A stretch of 64,000 nucleotides of DNA from Closterium sp. Naga37s-1 (taxonomy: Eukaryota; Streptophyta; Zygnematophyceae; Desmidiales; Closteriaceae). Below the pieces are notes generated by a model. That model was not told the DNA's origin and ran no database searches. It saw only the letters and a program-made list of their open reading frames with translations. The stretch spans positions 2,418,001 to 2,482,000 of the forward strand of contig CANJKZ010000960.1 of assembly GCA_947471745.1 (NCBI GenBank). The letters run 5' to 3'. The translations under genes were made by a program, and so were the position numbers. Shown in pieces: positions 47,639 to 58,216 of this stretch (its first letter is position 1; each line of letters begins with the position of its first letter).

Positions 47639-49779
47639 TGTCAGCCTCCCCACTGCCTGCTCCTTCCCCTTACATTGAGCAGTCCGGCGGTCTTACAGAG
47701 CGTCGTGAGCCTGAGTCTTGTCCTGTCTCGCCTGTTCGCACTGCTCGTCGCGTTCCTTGTTCGCGTCCTCCTCCTGTCCTTGGCACGCACGCTATGGCAC
47801 TCCGTCCTTCCTCTGTTCCACTGCGTGTTCCTCTGCCTGCTCCTCCTGAGTCCTCTCTTCCTAAGGTCCCTGACCCTGAGTCTGACCGCGCTCGTGCTGC
47901 CAGTCCCACTGTTTCTCATCTCCTCGCCACTGCTGTCACTGACCATTCTTTTGAGTCTGCTGTTGTGTCTGCTCTCGTTGCTGAGCTGCTTGACTTTGCT
48001 GCGGCCCGCCGTCTAGACTACACCACTGCTCTTGTTGCTGAGTCTGCGTCTTCCAGTCCTCCGTCCGTCGGAGGTGAGTGTGCTCTTGGCACGGACGTCC
48101 TTGAGGAAAGGCAGGAGGACTTTGAGAGTCTTGCAGCTGCTGTATCTCGTTTCGCTTCCATGCTCCTTGCCCCTGAGGGAGACCCGGATGCACCAGACAT
48201 CCCGACCCCGCGCTCTTACGCAGAGGCGATTACGGGTCCCTACTCCTCTCAGTGGCAGGCAGCCATGGATGCCGAGATGGCATCCTGGAAGTCCACAGGC
48301 ACCTACGTCGACGAGCTTCCCCCACCTGGGGCGAAGATAGTCAATGGCATGTGGATTTTCAGGGTGAAGCGGCCGCCGGGTTCTCCGCCTGCCTTCAAGG
48401 CGCGTTACGTTGCTCGAGGCTTCAGTCAACAACAGGGGGTTGACTACTTCCATACCTTCTCCCCCACCCCGAAGATGACTACTCTTCAGGTGTTGGTGCA
48501 CGTCGATGCTTAGCGTGACTACGAGTTGCACTCTCTGGACTTCAGCACAGCTTTCCTGCAGGGCAGCCTGCACGAGGAGATCTGGCTGCGCCGCCCACCT
48601 GGCTTCACTGGGTCGTTTCCTGCAGGTACCCAGTGGAGCCTCCACCAGCCAGTCTACGGTCTCCGCCAGGCGCCTCGTGAGTGGCACGACACACTGAGGA
48701 CTACACTTGCGGCTGTTGGGTTTGCTCCTTCTACTGCTGACCCGTCGCTGTTTCTACGCACCGACACCTCACTGCCGCCGTTCTACGTCCTCGTGTACGT
48801 CGACGACCTCGTCTTTGCCACTGCTGACACTGATTCACTGACCCTTGTTAAGTCCGAGCTACAGAAGAGACACACCTACACTGACCTGGGTGAACTGCGC
48901 AGCTATCTTGGCTTGCAGATCACCCGGGACAGAGCACGGCGCACCATCACCCTGACTCAGTCACACATGTTGCACCAGGTCCTTCAGCGCTTTGGCTTCC
49001 AGTTCTCCTTGCCACAGCCCACTCCTCTGTCTACCAGCCACTCGCTCTGAGCTCCACCTTCAGACGAGTCCATAGAGCCGAGTGGTCCATACCCAGAGCT
49101 TGTGGGTTGCCTCATGTACCTGATGACGTGCACACGACCTGACCTCACGTACCCTCTTAGCCTCCTTGCTCGCTACGTGGCTCCCGGTAGGCATCGAAAG
49201 GTGCACTGGGATGCTACAAAGAGGGTACTGCATTACTTGTGCAGTACGTCGGGCATGGGGCTCGTGCTTGGAGGACGAGGTCCAGTTGTCCTCACCGATC
49301 ACGCAGACGCTTCCTGGGTTGACGACTCAGCTACGCAGCGGTCGTCACAGGGTTACACCTTCAGCCTTGGTTCCGGCTCTGATTCTTGGCGGTCTACCCG
49401 CTCGTCTTCTGTTCTCAGCTCCAGTTGTGAGGCTGAGATCTACGCCGGAGCCATGGCTGCACAGGAGCTACGCTGGCTCACCTACCTGCTGACTGACTTG
49501 GGAGAGCAGCCTCGTTTGCCTCCAGTTCTGTACGTGGACAACAAGGCCATGATTGCCTTGTGTCAGGAGCACAGAATGGAGCACAGAATGAAGCACATCG
49601 CTCTGCGATACTTCCTTGCTTGAGAGTTGCAGCAGCGTGGCCAGCTTCGTCTTGCGTACGTGGCCACTAGGGCCAACACTGCTGATGTATTCACCAAGGC
49701 ACTTCCGCTTGGTGATCATCAGCGCTTCTCTACTGTGTTAGGCCTTGTGCCTACTTTGCCTCACTTGCTTACTGCTTGA
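47638..49779 (+). pseudogene. copia F reverse transcriptase-RNase H
   Basis: RT from about 48180: PPPGAKIVNGMWIF, ARYVARGFSQQQGVDYF, TAG at 48511-48513 replacing CAG in AAQRDYE, then DFSTAFLQGSLHEEIW and YVDDLVFATAD near 48800. A TGA near 49048 and another at 49621-49623 (CGA to TGA) follow. RNase H has DHADASW, SSCEAEIYA, YVDNKAMI and the terminal TADVFTKAL. Confidence 0.88.
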
Positions 49780-50007
49780 CTCTGCTTGTACTGTGATGTA
49801 TATATATACCTGCATGCTTGCACTTGCTAGGGTATGATCACTGTATTGCTTGTTCTCTTTTATATAACTCTGTATGTGAGCTGGCCTTGTGGCCTCTTTG
49901 CTTGTGCTCGGACTGTGTGGTGACTTTGTGATCCACCCTGAGCTTGCTTTGCTTTTCTTGACTGGTCTTGTGACCACTTGTTCTCCCCCACTTTGCCTAT
50001 GGGGGTG
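49780..50007 (+). promoter_or_regulatory. 3' untranslated region and polypurine tract of copia F
   Basis: The same conserved 3' block as in element I (ATATACCTGCATGCTTG), ending in TATGGGGGTG before the LTR. Confidence 0.7.
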
Positions 50008-50138
50008 TGTCAAACTTATATATAGCTTACATTGTGTAGGCTGTAGTGGGGTAGTCCATAAGGGGTACAACCCAATTAGGGTTAGTACTTGTACCCAAAT
50101 CTTTGCTAGTTCATTCATTCTCGTTCATTATTTTGACA
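50008..50138 (+). repeat. 3' LTR of copia F
   Basis: TGTCAAAC..TTTTGACA, then TATCG and the gypsy RT continuation. Confidence 0.96.
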
Positions 50139-51823
50139 TATCGATTACAGAGCACTGAACAGGGTAACAGTCAAGTCGCGATACCCTATTCCCTGCGCCG
50201 ACGAACTGAGAGATCAACTGCGAACAGCACGGGTCTTTTGGAAAATAGATTTACGATGAGGTTACCACCAGATTTGGGTCGAACCATCGGTTTGCGCCAG
50301 GGCGGCATTTAGAACTAGGTACACCGTGATGCGATTCGGGTCATTCGAGTACACCGTGATGCCATTCGGGCTGACCAACGTACCGGCGACATTTCAGATG
50401 ACCATGAATGAGGCGTTTAGGCCGCTCTTAGATAAATGTGTGATAATTTACCTCGACGACATCCTAGTCTACAGTCGTGATAAGCAGCAGCACTTAGCAG
50501 ATCTTGAAGCAGTGTTTAAAGTTTTAGACGAGCACAGACTACTGACCAAGGGTTCCAAGTGCGAGTTCTTCCAGGATATGTTAGAATTTTTTGGGCACGT
50601 TATTTCGGAGGTTGGAGTTGAGATCGACCCAAAGAAGCTGGACACGGTGAAAGTGTGGCACCCCCCGACGAACATCACGGAGCTGCAGAGTTTTTTAAGG
50701 TTCGTTAATTATGTGCGTCGGTTCGTCCCCGACATGGCACGCTTAACTGCCCAGCTGACGGATTTACTGCGGAAGGGGGTCGCTTTTACGTGGGGGGAGA
50801 AAGAGCATGCTGACTTCTCTGCCCTGAAAATGTTCTCTCTTCACCGCCCGTACTGCGCATCGCCGACCCACACCGCCCATTCGAAGTGGTTACAGACGCA
50901 AGCGACATCGCCATTGGAGCCGTACTGCTACAGGATTTCGGCAACGGTTTACAGCCCATCGCATACGAGTCACGAAAACTGCATCCGCCCGAGAAGAATT
51001 ACCCAATACATGACCGCGAAATGCTCGCGATCATGCATGCGTTCAAAGTGTGGCGCTGTTACTTGACCGGCGCAGACGTGACCGTACGGACAGACCACAA
51101 ATCACTACAGTACCTACGCGCAAAACCCCACCTCAACCCACGACAGATCCGCTGGCTAGATTTCCTCGAGTCAAATTTCCACTACACGGTCACCTACAAA
51201 AAAGGAGCATCGAACATTGCCGACGCACTGACCCGCCCCACTGCCCAAATCCACGCCATACTACTCGCCTAGACCAGCCTGCTACTAACAGGACTATTTA
51301 CCCACGGCTATCAAGCCGACCCGTTCTTCACAGGTGGAAATTCGCAGCAGCAAAGGGGGTTTATTACGTAAAATCCAACACCGACCGCATCTGGGTACCA
51401 GGCTACACCTTACTAAGGGAGCTATTACTACAGGAGGCACACGACAGGGTTACCTCAGGACATTCCCGGGTAGAAAAATCACGACAGCAGCTGCAGCGGT
51501 ATTACTACTGGCACGAAATGCTGACCGACGTGCAACGACACGTGGCATCGTGTCCCACCTGCCAACTCACGAAGTCATCACGGAAACAATTGGCAGGGCA
51601 GTTGCAGCCGATACCACCCCCAGAGCGTGCTTGGCAGTAGGTGACGATGGACTTCGTCACGGGGTTACCGGCTGGAGCAAGTGGGAACGACGCGATCCTG
51701 GTCGTCGTTGATCGGCTGACGAAAATGGCACATTTCGCAGGCTGCAAAAAATCAATCACAGCCGAAGAAACAGCCCGCCTCTTCATCTCCACCGTCGTTC
51801 GACTACACGAGATACCAGGATCA
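50139..51823 (+). pseudogene. gypsy G RT-RNase H-integrase, broken
   Basis: RT fingers and palm: FGSFEYTVMPFGLTNVPATFQ, YLDDILVYS (catalytic Asp pair near 50455), HRLLTKGSKCEFF and FLRFVNYVRRF. A frameshift near 50830-50890 leads to RNase H VTDASDIAIGAVL, EKNYPIHDREMLAI and RTDHKSLQYL. Integrase begins with a zinc region H..H..CPTC (51430-51570), then TMDFVTGLPAG and VVDRLTKMAHF. A TAG at 51638-51640 follows AWQ where a second CAG is expected. The sequence is cut at 51823 by element D. Confidence 0.88.
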
Positions 51824-52008
51824 TGTTGGAATCTAGAGTAAATTAGGGTGAGGAGCCATAACTTGAGTGGCTAAACATGAGTGTCGAGAGAGTGATGTCG
51901 ATTAGGTGAGGAGGGGGGGGTACAAGAGTGTCGAGTAAATCTAGGTGTACCCTCTAGGGATAACCCCTACACAACCTAGAAACATATAAACATATAAATG
52001 TTTTGACA
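51824..52008 (-). repeat. 3' LTR of element D (185 bp)
   Basis: TGTTGGAATCTAGAG..ATGTTTTGACA. Copia C is inserted four bases beyond it. Confidence 0.9.
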
Positions 52009-52012
52009 CACC

Positions 52013-52140
52013 TGTTAGAATCAGGAACGGAATGAATGAACTAGGAAGCAGGTGGGTACAAGTAGGAAACCTAAAAGTGTTGTACCCTATAAGAACTACC
52101 CCACTACAGCCTAAACAGACTATAGCATATAAGTTTGACA
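52013..52140 (-). repeat. 3' LTR of copia C
   Basis: TGTTAGAATCAGGAACGG..AAGTTTGACA; polypurine tract at 52141-52170. Confidence 0.92.
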
Positions 52141-52370
52141 CACCCCCATAGGCAAAGTGGGGGAGAACAAGAGGTCACAAGAACAGTCAAGAAAGGCAAA
52201 GCAAGCTCAGGGTGGATCACAAAGTCACCACGCAGTCTGAACACAAGCAAATGGCCACAAGGCTTGTTCACATGCAGAGTTATATAAAAAAAAAAAAAAC
52301 AATACAGTGAACACAACCTAGCAAGTGTAAGCATGCAGGTATATGTATATACAGTACAGTACAAGCAGAG

Positions 52371-54491
52371 TCAAGAAGTAAGCAAGTGAGGTACAGTAGG
52401 TACAAGGCCTAGAACAGTACAGAAACGCTGATGATCACCAGGCTGAAGTGCCTTGGTGAAAACATCAGCAGTGTTGGCCTGTGAGGCCACGTAAGTGAGA
52501 CGAAGCTGGCCACGCTGCTGCAACTCTCGAGCAAGGAAGTAGCGCAGAGCAATGTGCTTCGTTCTGTGCTCCAGTCTGTGCTCCTGACACAAGGCCAGCA
52601 TGGCCTTGTTGTCCACGTACAGAACTAGAGGAGAACGAGGCGCCTCTCCCAAGTCGGTCAGCAGGTAGGTGAGCCAGCGTAACTTCTGTGCAGCCATGGC
52701 CCCAGTGTAGATCTCAGCCTCACAACTGGAGCTGAGAACAGAAGAAGAGCGGGTAGACCGCCAAGAGACAGAACCGGAACCAAGACTGAAGGTGTAACCC
52801 TGTGACGACCGCTGCGTAGCCAAGTCGTCAACCCAGGAAGCGTCTGCGTGACCAGTGAGGACAACTCGAGCCCGTCCTCCAAGCACGAGCCCCATGCACG
52901 ACGTACTACACTGGTAGTGCAACACCCTCTTCGCAGCATCCCAGTGCACCTTTCGGTGTCGACCGGGAGCCACGTAGCGAGCCAGAAGGCTGAGAGGGTA
53001 TGCGAGGTCAGGTCGTGTGCAAGTCATCAGGTACATGAGGCAGCCCACAAGCTCTGGATACGGGCCACTCGGCTCTACGGACGCTTCCGAAGGTGGAGCT
53101 GAGAGCGAGTGACCGGTAGGCAGAGGAGTGGACTGTGGCGAGGAGTACGTGAAGCCGAAGCGCTGAAGGACCTGCTGCACCATGTGTGACTGAGTCAAGG
53201 TAATGGTGCGCTGTGCTCTGTCCCGGGTGATCCGCAAGCCAAGATAGCTTGTCAGTTCACCCAGGTCTATGCACGTGTGTCTCTTCTGCAGCTCGGACTT
53301 CACGTGGGCGAGTGCCTCAGTGTCAGCAGTAGCAAAGACGAGGTCGTCTACGTACGCGAGAACGTAGAACGGCGGCAGAGTGGTGTCAGTGCGTAAAAAC
53401 AGTGAAGGGTCAGCAGTGGAAGGAGCAAAACCAAGAGTAGCAAGAGTCGTCCTCAGTGTGTCGTGCCACTCATGGGGTGTCTGGCGGAGACCGTAGACTG
53501 GCCGCCGGAGGCTCCACTGGGTACCAGTAGGAAACGACCCAGTGAAGCCAGGTGGGCGGCGCAGCCAGATCTCCTCGTGCAGGCTGCCCAGTAGGAAGGC
53601 TGTGCTGAAGTCAAGCGAGTGGAGCTCGTAGTCACGCTGAGCAGCTACGTGCAGCAGTACCCGAAGAGTGGTCATCTTCAGGGTGGGGGAGAAGGTCTGG
53701 AAGAAGTCAACTCCCTGTCGCTGACTGAAGCCACGTGCAACGTAACACGCCTTGAAGACAGGCGGAGAACCCGGCGGCCGCTTCACCCTGAAGATCCACA
53801 TGCCACTGACGATGTTCACCCCAGGCGGGGGAACCTCGTCGACGTAGGTGCCTGTGGACTTCCAGGAAGCCATCTCGGTGTCCATGGCTGCCTGCCACTG
53901 AGAGGAGTAGGGACCCTCTATCGCCTCTGCGTAAGAGCGCGGGGTCGGGATGTCTGGTGCATCCGGGTCTCCCTCAGGGGCAAGCAGCATGGACACGAGA
54001 TGAGGTACAGCAGCGGCAAAGCACTCAAACTCCTCCTGTCTGTCCTCAAGAACGTCCGTGCCAAGAGCACACTCACCCCCGACGGACGGAGGACAGACAG
54101 ACGCAGACGCAGACTCAGCAACAAGACTACTGGCGTAATCTAGGCGACAGGCTGCAGCAAAGTCAACTAGCTCAGCAACGAGAGCAGACGCAGCAGTGGA
54201 CTCAAACAAAGGGTCAGTGACAGCAGTGGCCAGGAAGCGCGTGACAGTAGGACTAGCAGCACGAAGGGAGTCAGACTCCGGGTCCGGACCGTTAGGAAGA
54301 GAGGACGCAGGAGGAGAGGGCAGAGGGACACGGTGTGGAGCAGTGGAAGGACGCAGTGGAATCAGGAACGGAATGAATGAACTAGGAAGCAGGTGGGTAC
54401 AAGTAGGAAACCTAAAAGTGTTGTACCCTATAAGAACTACCCCACTACAGCCTAAACAGACTATAGCATATAAGTTTGACAACACCCCCAT
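52371..54491 (-). CDS. copia C chimeric RT-RNase H frame (706 aa)
   Basis: The frame opens with an ATG at 54491, just outside the element, reads about 40 codons of LTR in sense, and enters pol at about 54357 near RPSTAPHRVPLPSP. RT is complete by eye: MWIFRVKRPPG, ACYVARGF (Arg to Cys), LDFSTAFLLGSLHEEIW and YVDDLVFATAD. RNase H has HADASW, SSCEAEIY, YVDNKAML and TADVFTKAL, ending LLTS. No stop interrupts it. Whether it is transcribed is unknown; it lacks protease and gag, so I regard it as a remnant that happens to stay open. Confidence 0.8.
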   Translation of the reverse strand: MGVLSNLYAIVCLGCSGVVLIGYNTFRFPTCTHLLPSSFIPFLIPLRPSTAPHRVPLPSPPASSLPNGPDPESDSLRAASPTVTRFLATAVTDPLFESTAASALVAELVDFAAACRLDYASSLVAESASASVCPPSVGGECALGTDVLEDRQEEFECFAAAVPHLVSMLLAPEGDPDAPDIPTPRSYAEAIEGPYSSQWQAAMDTEMASWKSTGTYVDEVPPPGVNIVSGMWIFRVKRPPGSPPVFKACYVARGFSQRQGVDFFQTFSPTLKMTTLRVLLHVAAQRDYELHSLDFSTAFLLGSLHEEIWLRRPPGFTGSFPTGTQWSLRRPVYGLRQTPHEWHDTLRTTLATLGFAPSTADPSLFLRTDTTLPPFYVLAYVDDLVFATADTEALAHVKSELQKRHTCIDLGELTSYLGLRITRDRAQRTITLTQSHMVQQVLQRFGFTYSSPQSTPLPTGHSLSAPPSEASVEPSGPYPELVGCLMYLMTCTRPDLAYPLSLLARYVAPGRHRKVHWDAAKRVLHYQCSTSCMGLVLGGRARVVLTGHADASWVDDLATQRSSQGYTFSLGSGSVSWRSTRSSSVLSSSCEAEIYTGAMAAQKLRWLTYLLTDLGEAPRSPLVLYVDNKAMLALCQEHRLEHRTKHIALRYFLARELQQRGQLRLTYVASQANTADVFTKALQPGDHQRFCTVLGLVPTVPHLLTS
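54359..54481 (-). repeat. truncated 5' LTR of copia C
   Basis: Matches 52018-52140 almost base for base from AATCAGGAACGG, but lacks the opening TGTTAG. The junction CAGTGG|AATCAGG is the deletion scar. Confidence 0.9.
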
Positions 54492-55140
54492 AGGTGAAGG
54501 AGGGGATAGCCAAACAGAATAGCACTCATAAGACTGTTAGAATGCTAAGCTGCTGCAGCTATGTCACCCACCACCCACATCCCCTGAGCCTCCCCACCAC
54601 TTCACACTCCCCCCCACAGCAGCAGGTGCGGCTGTGAGAGAGAGGAGGCAGGTTGGCGCTGGAGATGCAACCTCCCCCTCACACCCTCCCCTCCCCTCCC
54701 CTCCCCTCCCCTCCCCTCCCCTCCCCTCACTCCAACTACTGCACGTGCAGCAGGGAGAGGGCGGAGAAAGGGGGGGGGAGGGGGGGGGGGGGAGCGGGGT
54801 AGAGGCTGCGCAGGGGCTGCAGATGCGTGTGCAGAGGGCAGCAGGGCGCACGGGGCGCACAAGACAGCAGGGCGCGCGTGGCGTGCAGGGCTACAGGGTG
54901 CGCGGGGCGTGCAGGACAGCAGAAAGGGCTGTAGCGGCCGCAGCAAGGACTGTAGCGGCAGCAGCAAGGGCTGTAGCGGCAGCAGCAAGGGCTGTAGCGG
55001 CAACAGCAAAGGGCTGTAGCGGCAGCAGCAAGGGCTGTAGCGGCAACAGCAAGGGCTGTAGCGGCAGCAGCAGGGCAGCAGGGCAGCAGAGCGCGTGGGG
55101 CGCAGCAGGGCAGCAGGACGCGCGGGGCACGCGGGGTACA
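54487..55140. repeat. element D interior, simple repeats
   Basis: CCCCT pentamers (about 54686-54728), a G-rich run (54765-54795) and a 21-22 bp repeat AGCAAGGGCTGTAGCGGCAGC (54915-55080). Apparent frames of up to 282 codons are repeat-driven and lack domains. Confidence 0.75.
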
Positions 55141-55920
55141 CAGGGCAGCAGGGCGCGCAGGGCTGCAGATCCCCTCCTGCCTCCCCCTGAACCTCCAAGT
55201 TCCCCCCCCCTCCCAACACAAAGTGCAGCAGGGAGAGAGAGAGGAGAAGGGGGGGGGGGGGGCTGATGCTGCAAATCCCCCCCCCCACTGTTGCTCCACT
55301 ATCCGTCAGGGGGGACGGGGGAGGTTGGTGTTGCAGATCCCCTCCCCCCCACTGCTGCACCCGCAGCAAGGGGAGGTAGGAGAAGGGGGGGGCGGGGGGG
55401 GCTGGTGCTGCAGATTCCCTCCCCCCCACTGCTGCTCCACAATCCTTCACCCGCCAGGGATGGAGGAGAAAGGGGGGGCGGGGGGGGCTGGTGCTGCATA
55501 TCCCCTCCTGCCTCCCCCTGAATCTCCAAGCTCCTCCCCTCCTCCCAACACAAGGTGCGGCAGGGAGAGAGAGAGAGGAGAAGGGGGGGCGGGGGGGGGC
55601 TGATGCTGCAAATCCCCTCCCTCACTGCTGCTCCACTATCCGTCACCCCCCAAAAAGTAAGGAGAAGGGGGGGGGGGAGGGGGGGGGGTTGGTGCTGCAG
55701 ATCCCCTCCCCCCCACTGCTGCACACGCAGCAGGGGGAGGTAGGAGAAGGGGGGGGCGGGGGGGGCTGGTGCTGCAGATCCCCTCCCCCCCACTGCTGCT
55801 CCACAATCCTTCACCCCCCAGGGATGGAGGAGAAAGGGGGGGTGGGGGGGGCTGGTGCTGCAGATCCCCTCCTGCCTCCCCCTGAACCTCCAAGCTCCCT
55901 CCCCTCTCCCAACACAAGGT
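55140..55920. repeat. element D imperfect ~200 bp repeats
   Basis: Several blocks with AGGAGAAGGGGGGG, GGCTGGTGCTGCAGATCCCCTCC and CACTGCTGCTCCACAATCC. They are the reverse complement of blocks in E (38985-39510), linking the two elements. Confidence 0.8.
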
Positions 55921-56149
55921 GCGGCAGGGAGAGAGAGAGGAGGAGGCGTGGCGGCAGCTGCTGCTGCTGAGGCACATCCGCCACCCCCTCACACCCTCTC
56001 CCCCCCGTCCCCATGGAGGGGGGGGAGGGGGGGGAGGGGGGCGGGGGCGGAGCTGCGCGTGCGACTGCAGGGCACGTGGGCAGGAAGTCGTCACCCCTAT
56101 TGCCACCCCCTTACCCTCCATGATGCAACGGGGCACCGGGGCCGCGGCT

Positions 56150-57140
56150 AGGGGCGGGGCCGGGCGCGGGCTAGGTACGGGGCCGGGCGCTGGGCTAGGG
56201 ACCGGGCCGGGCACGGGCTAGGTACGGGGCCGGGCGCTGGGCGAGGGACGGGGCTGGGCGCTAGGCTAGGGACGGGGCCGGGCGCGGGCTAGGTACGGGG
56301 CCGGGCGCTGGGCGAGAAAGAGGGCCGGGCGCTGGGCAGGAACGGGGCCGGGTGCTGGGCAGGTACGGGGCCGGGCGCTGGGCAGGTACGGGGCCGGGCG
56401 CTGGGCGCTGAACTGGGGCCGGGCGCGGGGCTAGGTACGGGGCCGGGCGCGGGGCTAGGTACGGGGCCGGGCGCGGGCTAGGTACGGGGCCGGGCGCTGG
56501 GCTAGGAACGGGGCCGGGCGCTGGGCAGGTACGGGGCCGGACGCTAGGCAGTTACGGGGCCGGGCGCGGGCTAGGTACGGGGCCGGGCGCTGGGCTAGGA
56601 ACGGGGCCGGGCGCTGGGCAGGTACGGGGCCGGGCGCTGGGCAGGTACGGGGCCGGGCGCTGGGCGCTGAACTGGGGCCGGGCGCGGGGCTAGGTACGGG
56701 GCGGGCGCGGGCTAGGTACGGGGCCGGGCGTTGGGCTAGGAATGGGGCCGGGTGCTGGGCAGGTACGGGGCCGGGCGCTGGGCAGGTACGGGGCCGGGCG
56801 CTGGGCGCTGAACTGGGGCCGGGCGCGGGCTAGGTACGGGGCCGGGCGCTGGGCGAGGGATGAGGCCGGGCGCTGGGCAGGTACGGGGCTGGGCGCTGGG
56901 CGCTGAACTGGGGCCGGGCGCGGGCTAGGTACGGGGCCGGGCGCGGGGCTAGGAACGGGCCGATCGCGGGCTAGGTACGGGCCGATCGCGGGCTAGGTAC
57001 GGGCCGGGCACGGGCGAGAGACGGGGCCGGGCGCGGGCTAGGTACGGGCCGGTCGCGGGCTAGGTACGGGCCGGTCGCGGGCTAGGTACGTGCCGATCGC
57101 GGGCTAGGTACTGGCCGGGCGCGAGGCTAGGAACGGGGCC
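56150..57140. repeat. leader minisatellite of element D
   Basis: Units GGCTAGGTACGGGGCCGGGCGC and GGGCAGGTACGGGGCCGGGCGCT, inverse of the E leader. Followed by a GGGCCCATTAATGTTAGGTCCTA region matching the E primer-site flank in reverse. Confidence 0.9.
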
Positions 57141-57299
57141 GGGCGACGGGGCCAACGAGGCTGTGAGCGACGGGGCCTAGGGGCCGAGCCTAGGGGCTAG
57201 GGGCGACGCCAAGGGGCGACAGGCTAGGGCCTAGGCTAGCAGGGCATTAGGTGGTGGGCCCATTAATGTTAGGTCCTAGAAATTATTGCTCTTAATACC

Positions 57300-57504
57300 A
57301 TGTTGGAATCCTAGCATGTCTTAGGAGCCATAGCTAGTGAGAGTCGAGAGAGTTGAGTGTCGAGAGGATTGAGTGTCGAGAGAATTGGAAAGGAGAATGA
57401 GGGGTTTCACTATAGAAAGTTGGGATACAAATAGCAAACCCTAAATTGGGTTGTACTCACTACAGAGTACCCCACTGCAGGCTAAACAGCAAATATATTC
57501 TGAC
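57300..57504 (-). repeat. LTR-like sequence inside element D (about 205 bp)
   Basis: TGTTGGAATCCTAGC..ATATTCTGACA, with a primer-site-like sequence on its left (TACCA before TGTT) and a polypurine-like CACCCCCATAGTCAAAGTGGGG on its right. It therefore looks like an LTR shared by two tandem interiors. It is only partly similar to the outer LTRs of D and to the LTR of E. Confidence 0.75.
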
Positions 57505-58216
57505 ACACCCCCATAGTCAAAGTGGGGTATAATCAGCAGAGCAAGCAGTCATAGAGCAGGTTCACAAGTACAAGCAAAGCTAGAGGCATTCACAAAGGGC
57601 AAGTGAGGAGGAGGCTGGACTGTAAGAGGAGAGTAGATAGGAGGCGACGGCTGATGCTGCAGACACACGGGCAACAGGAGCGGCGCGCACTGTGGCTACC
57701 AGAGCCGTATCCCCGGACTACAGGAGTAACTGGCTCTGCGGCTAACTCTGAGCGGCAGGAGCAACGGACCCACAGGCGACAGGCACAGCAGGCTCTCTGA
57801 GCTACCAGAAGCAGAGCCCCGGACTACAAGTGCTGCGGACGACAAGACGGCAGCCTCCGCTCAACCTCCCCCAACTGTCCCACCCCCCTTTCACACACCC
57901 CTTGCTGCACCCCTAGCTCCACTCCCACATCACCCCCCTAGCACCACTCCCTCGGCTCCCACACACCCACCCCCCTCAGCGGCAGCTGCAGCAGTGGGAG
58001 ACGGAGGAGGAGGAGGAGAAGGGGACGGTTCACACACCCGCCACCCCCATACCCTCCCCCACTGCTGCACCTGCAGCAGGGGATGGAGGAGAAGGGGGGG
58101 GGGGGCTGGTGCTGCGGATCCCCTCCCCCCCACTGCTGCACCCGCATCAGGGGGAGGTAGAAGAAGGGGGGGGGGGGGGCCTGGTGCTGCAGATCCCCTC
58201 CCCCCTTCTGATACTA
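57505..58216 (-). other. short interior between the middle and right LTRs of D
   Basis: Purine tract, then CAG/CGG-rich sequence like the 3' interior of E, then G-rich blocks and the primer-binding site. No gene. Confidence 0.6.

Larger units (their letters stand above)
42522..50138 (+). mobile_element. Ty1/copia retrotransposon F, complete but inactive
   Basis: LTRs 42522-42652 and 50008-50138 (131 bp, four differences) are flanked by TATCG at 42517-42521 and 50139-50143. Removing it rejoins the gypsy RT at DYRAL. It contains primer-binding site, C-rich leader, gag, protease, integrase, linker, RT, RNase H, 3' region and polypurine tract on the plus strand. Stops and frameshifts in gag, protease and RT disable it. 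Confidence 0.97.
52013..54481 (-). mobile_element. Ty1/copia retrotransposon C, internally deleted
   Basis: The left LTR is 52013-52140 (128 bp). The right LTR (about 54359-54481) has lost its first bases and is fused directly to RT sequence. ACACC at 52008-52012 and 54482-54486 flanks it. Leader, gag, protease, integrase and the primer-binding site are gone; only the linker end, RT and RNase H remain. Because the primer site is missing, this form cannot have been made by normal reverse transcription, so the deletion probably followed insertion. Confidence 0.92.

Noticed and set aside
53619..54143. 174-codon plus-strand frame beginning MELVVTLSSYVQQ, also at 61434-61958
   Set aside because: Antisense of RT in elements C and L; its presence in two copies only reflects their shared ancestry.
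54602..56221. Frames up to 282 codons in the interior of D
   Set aside because: Same repeat-derived, multi-frame openness; no domain and inverse of non-coding E sequence.
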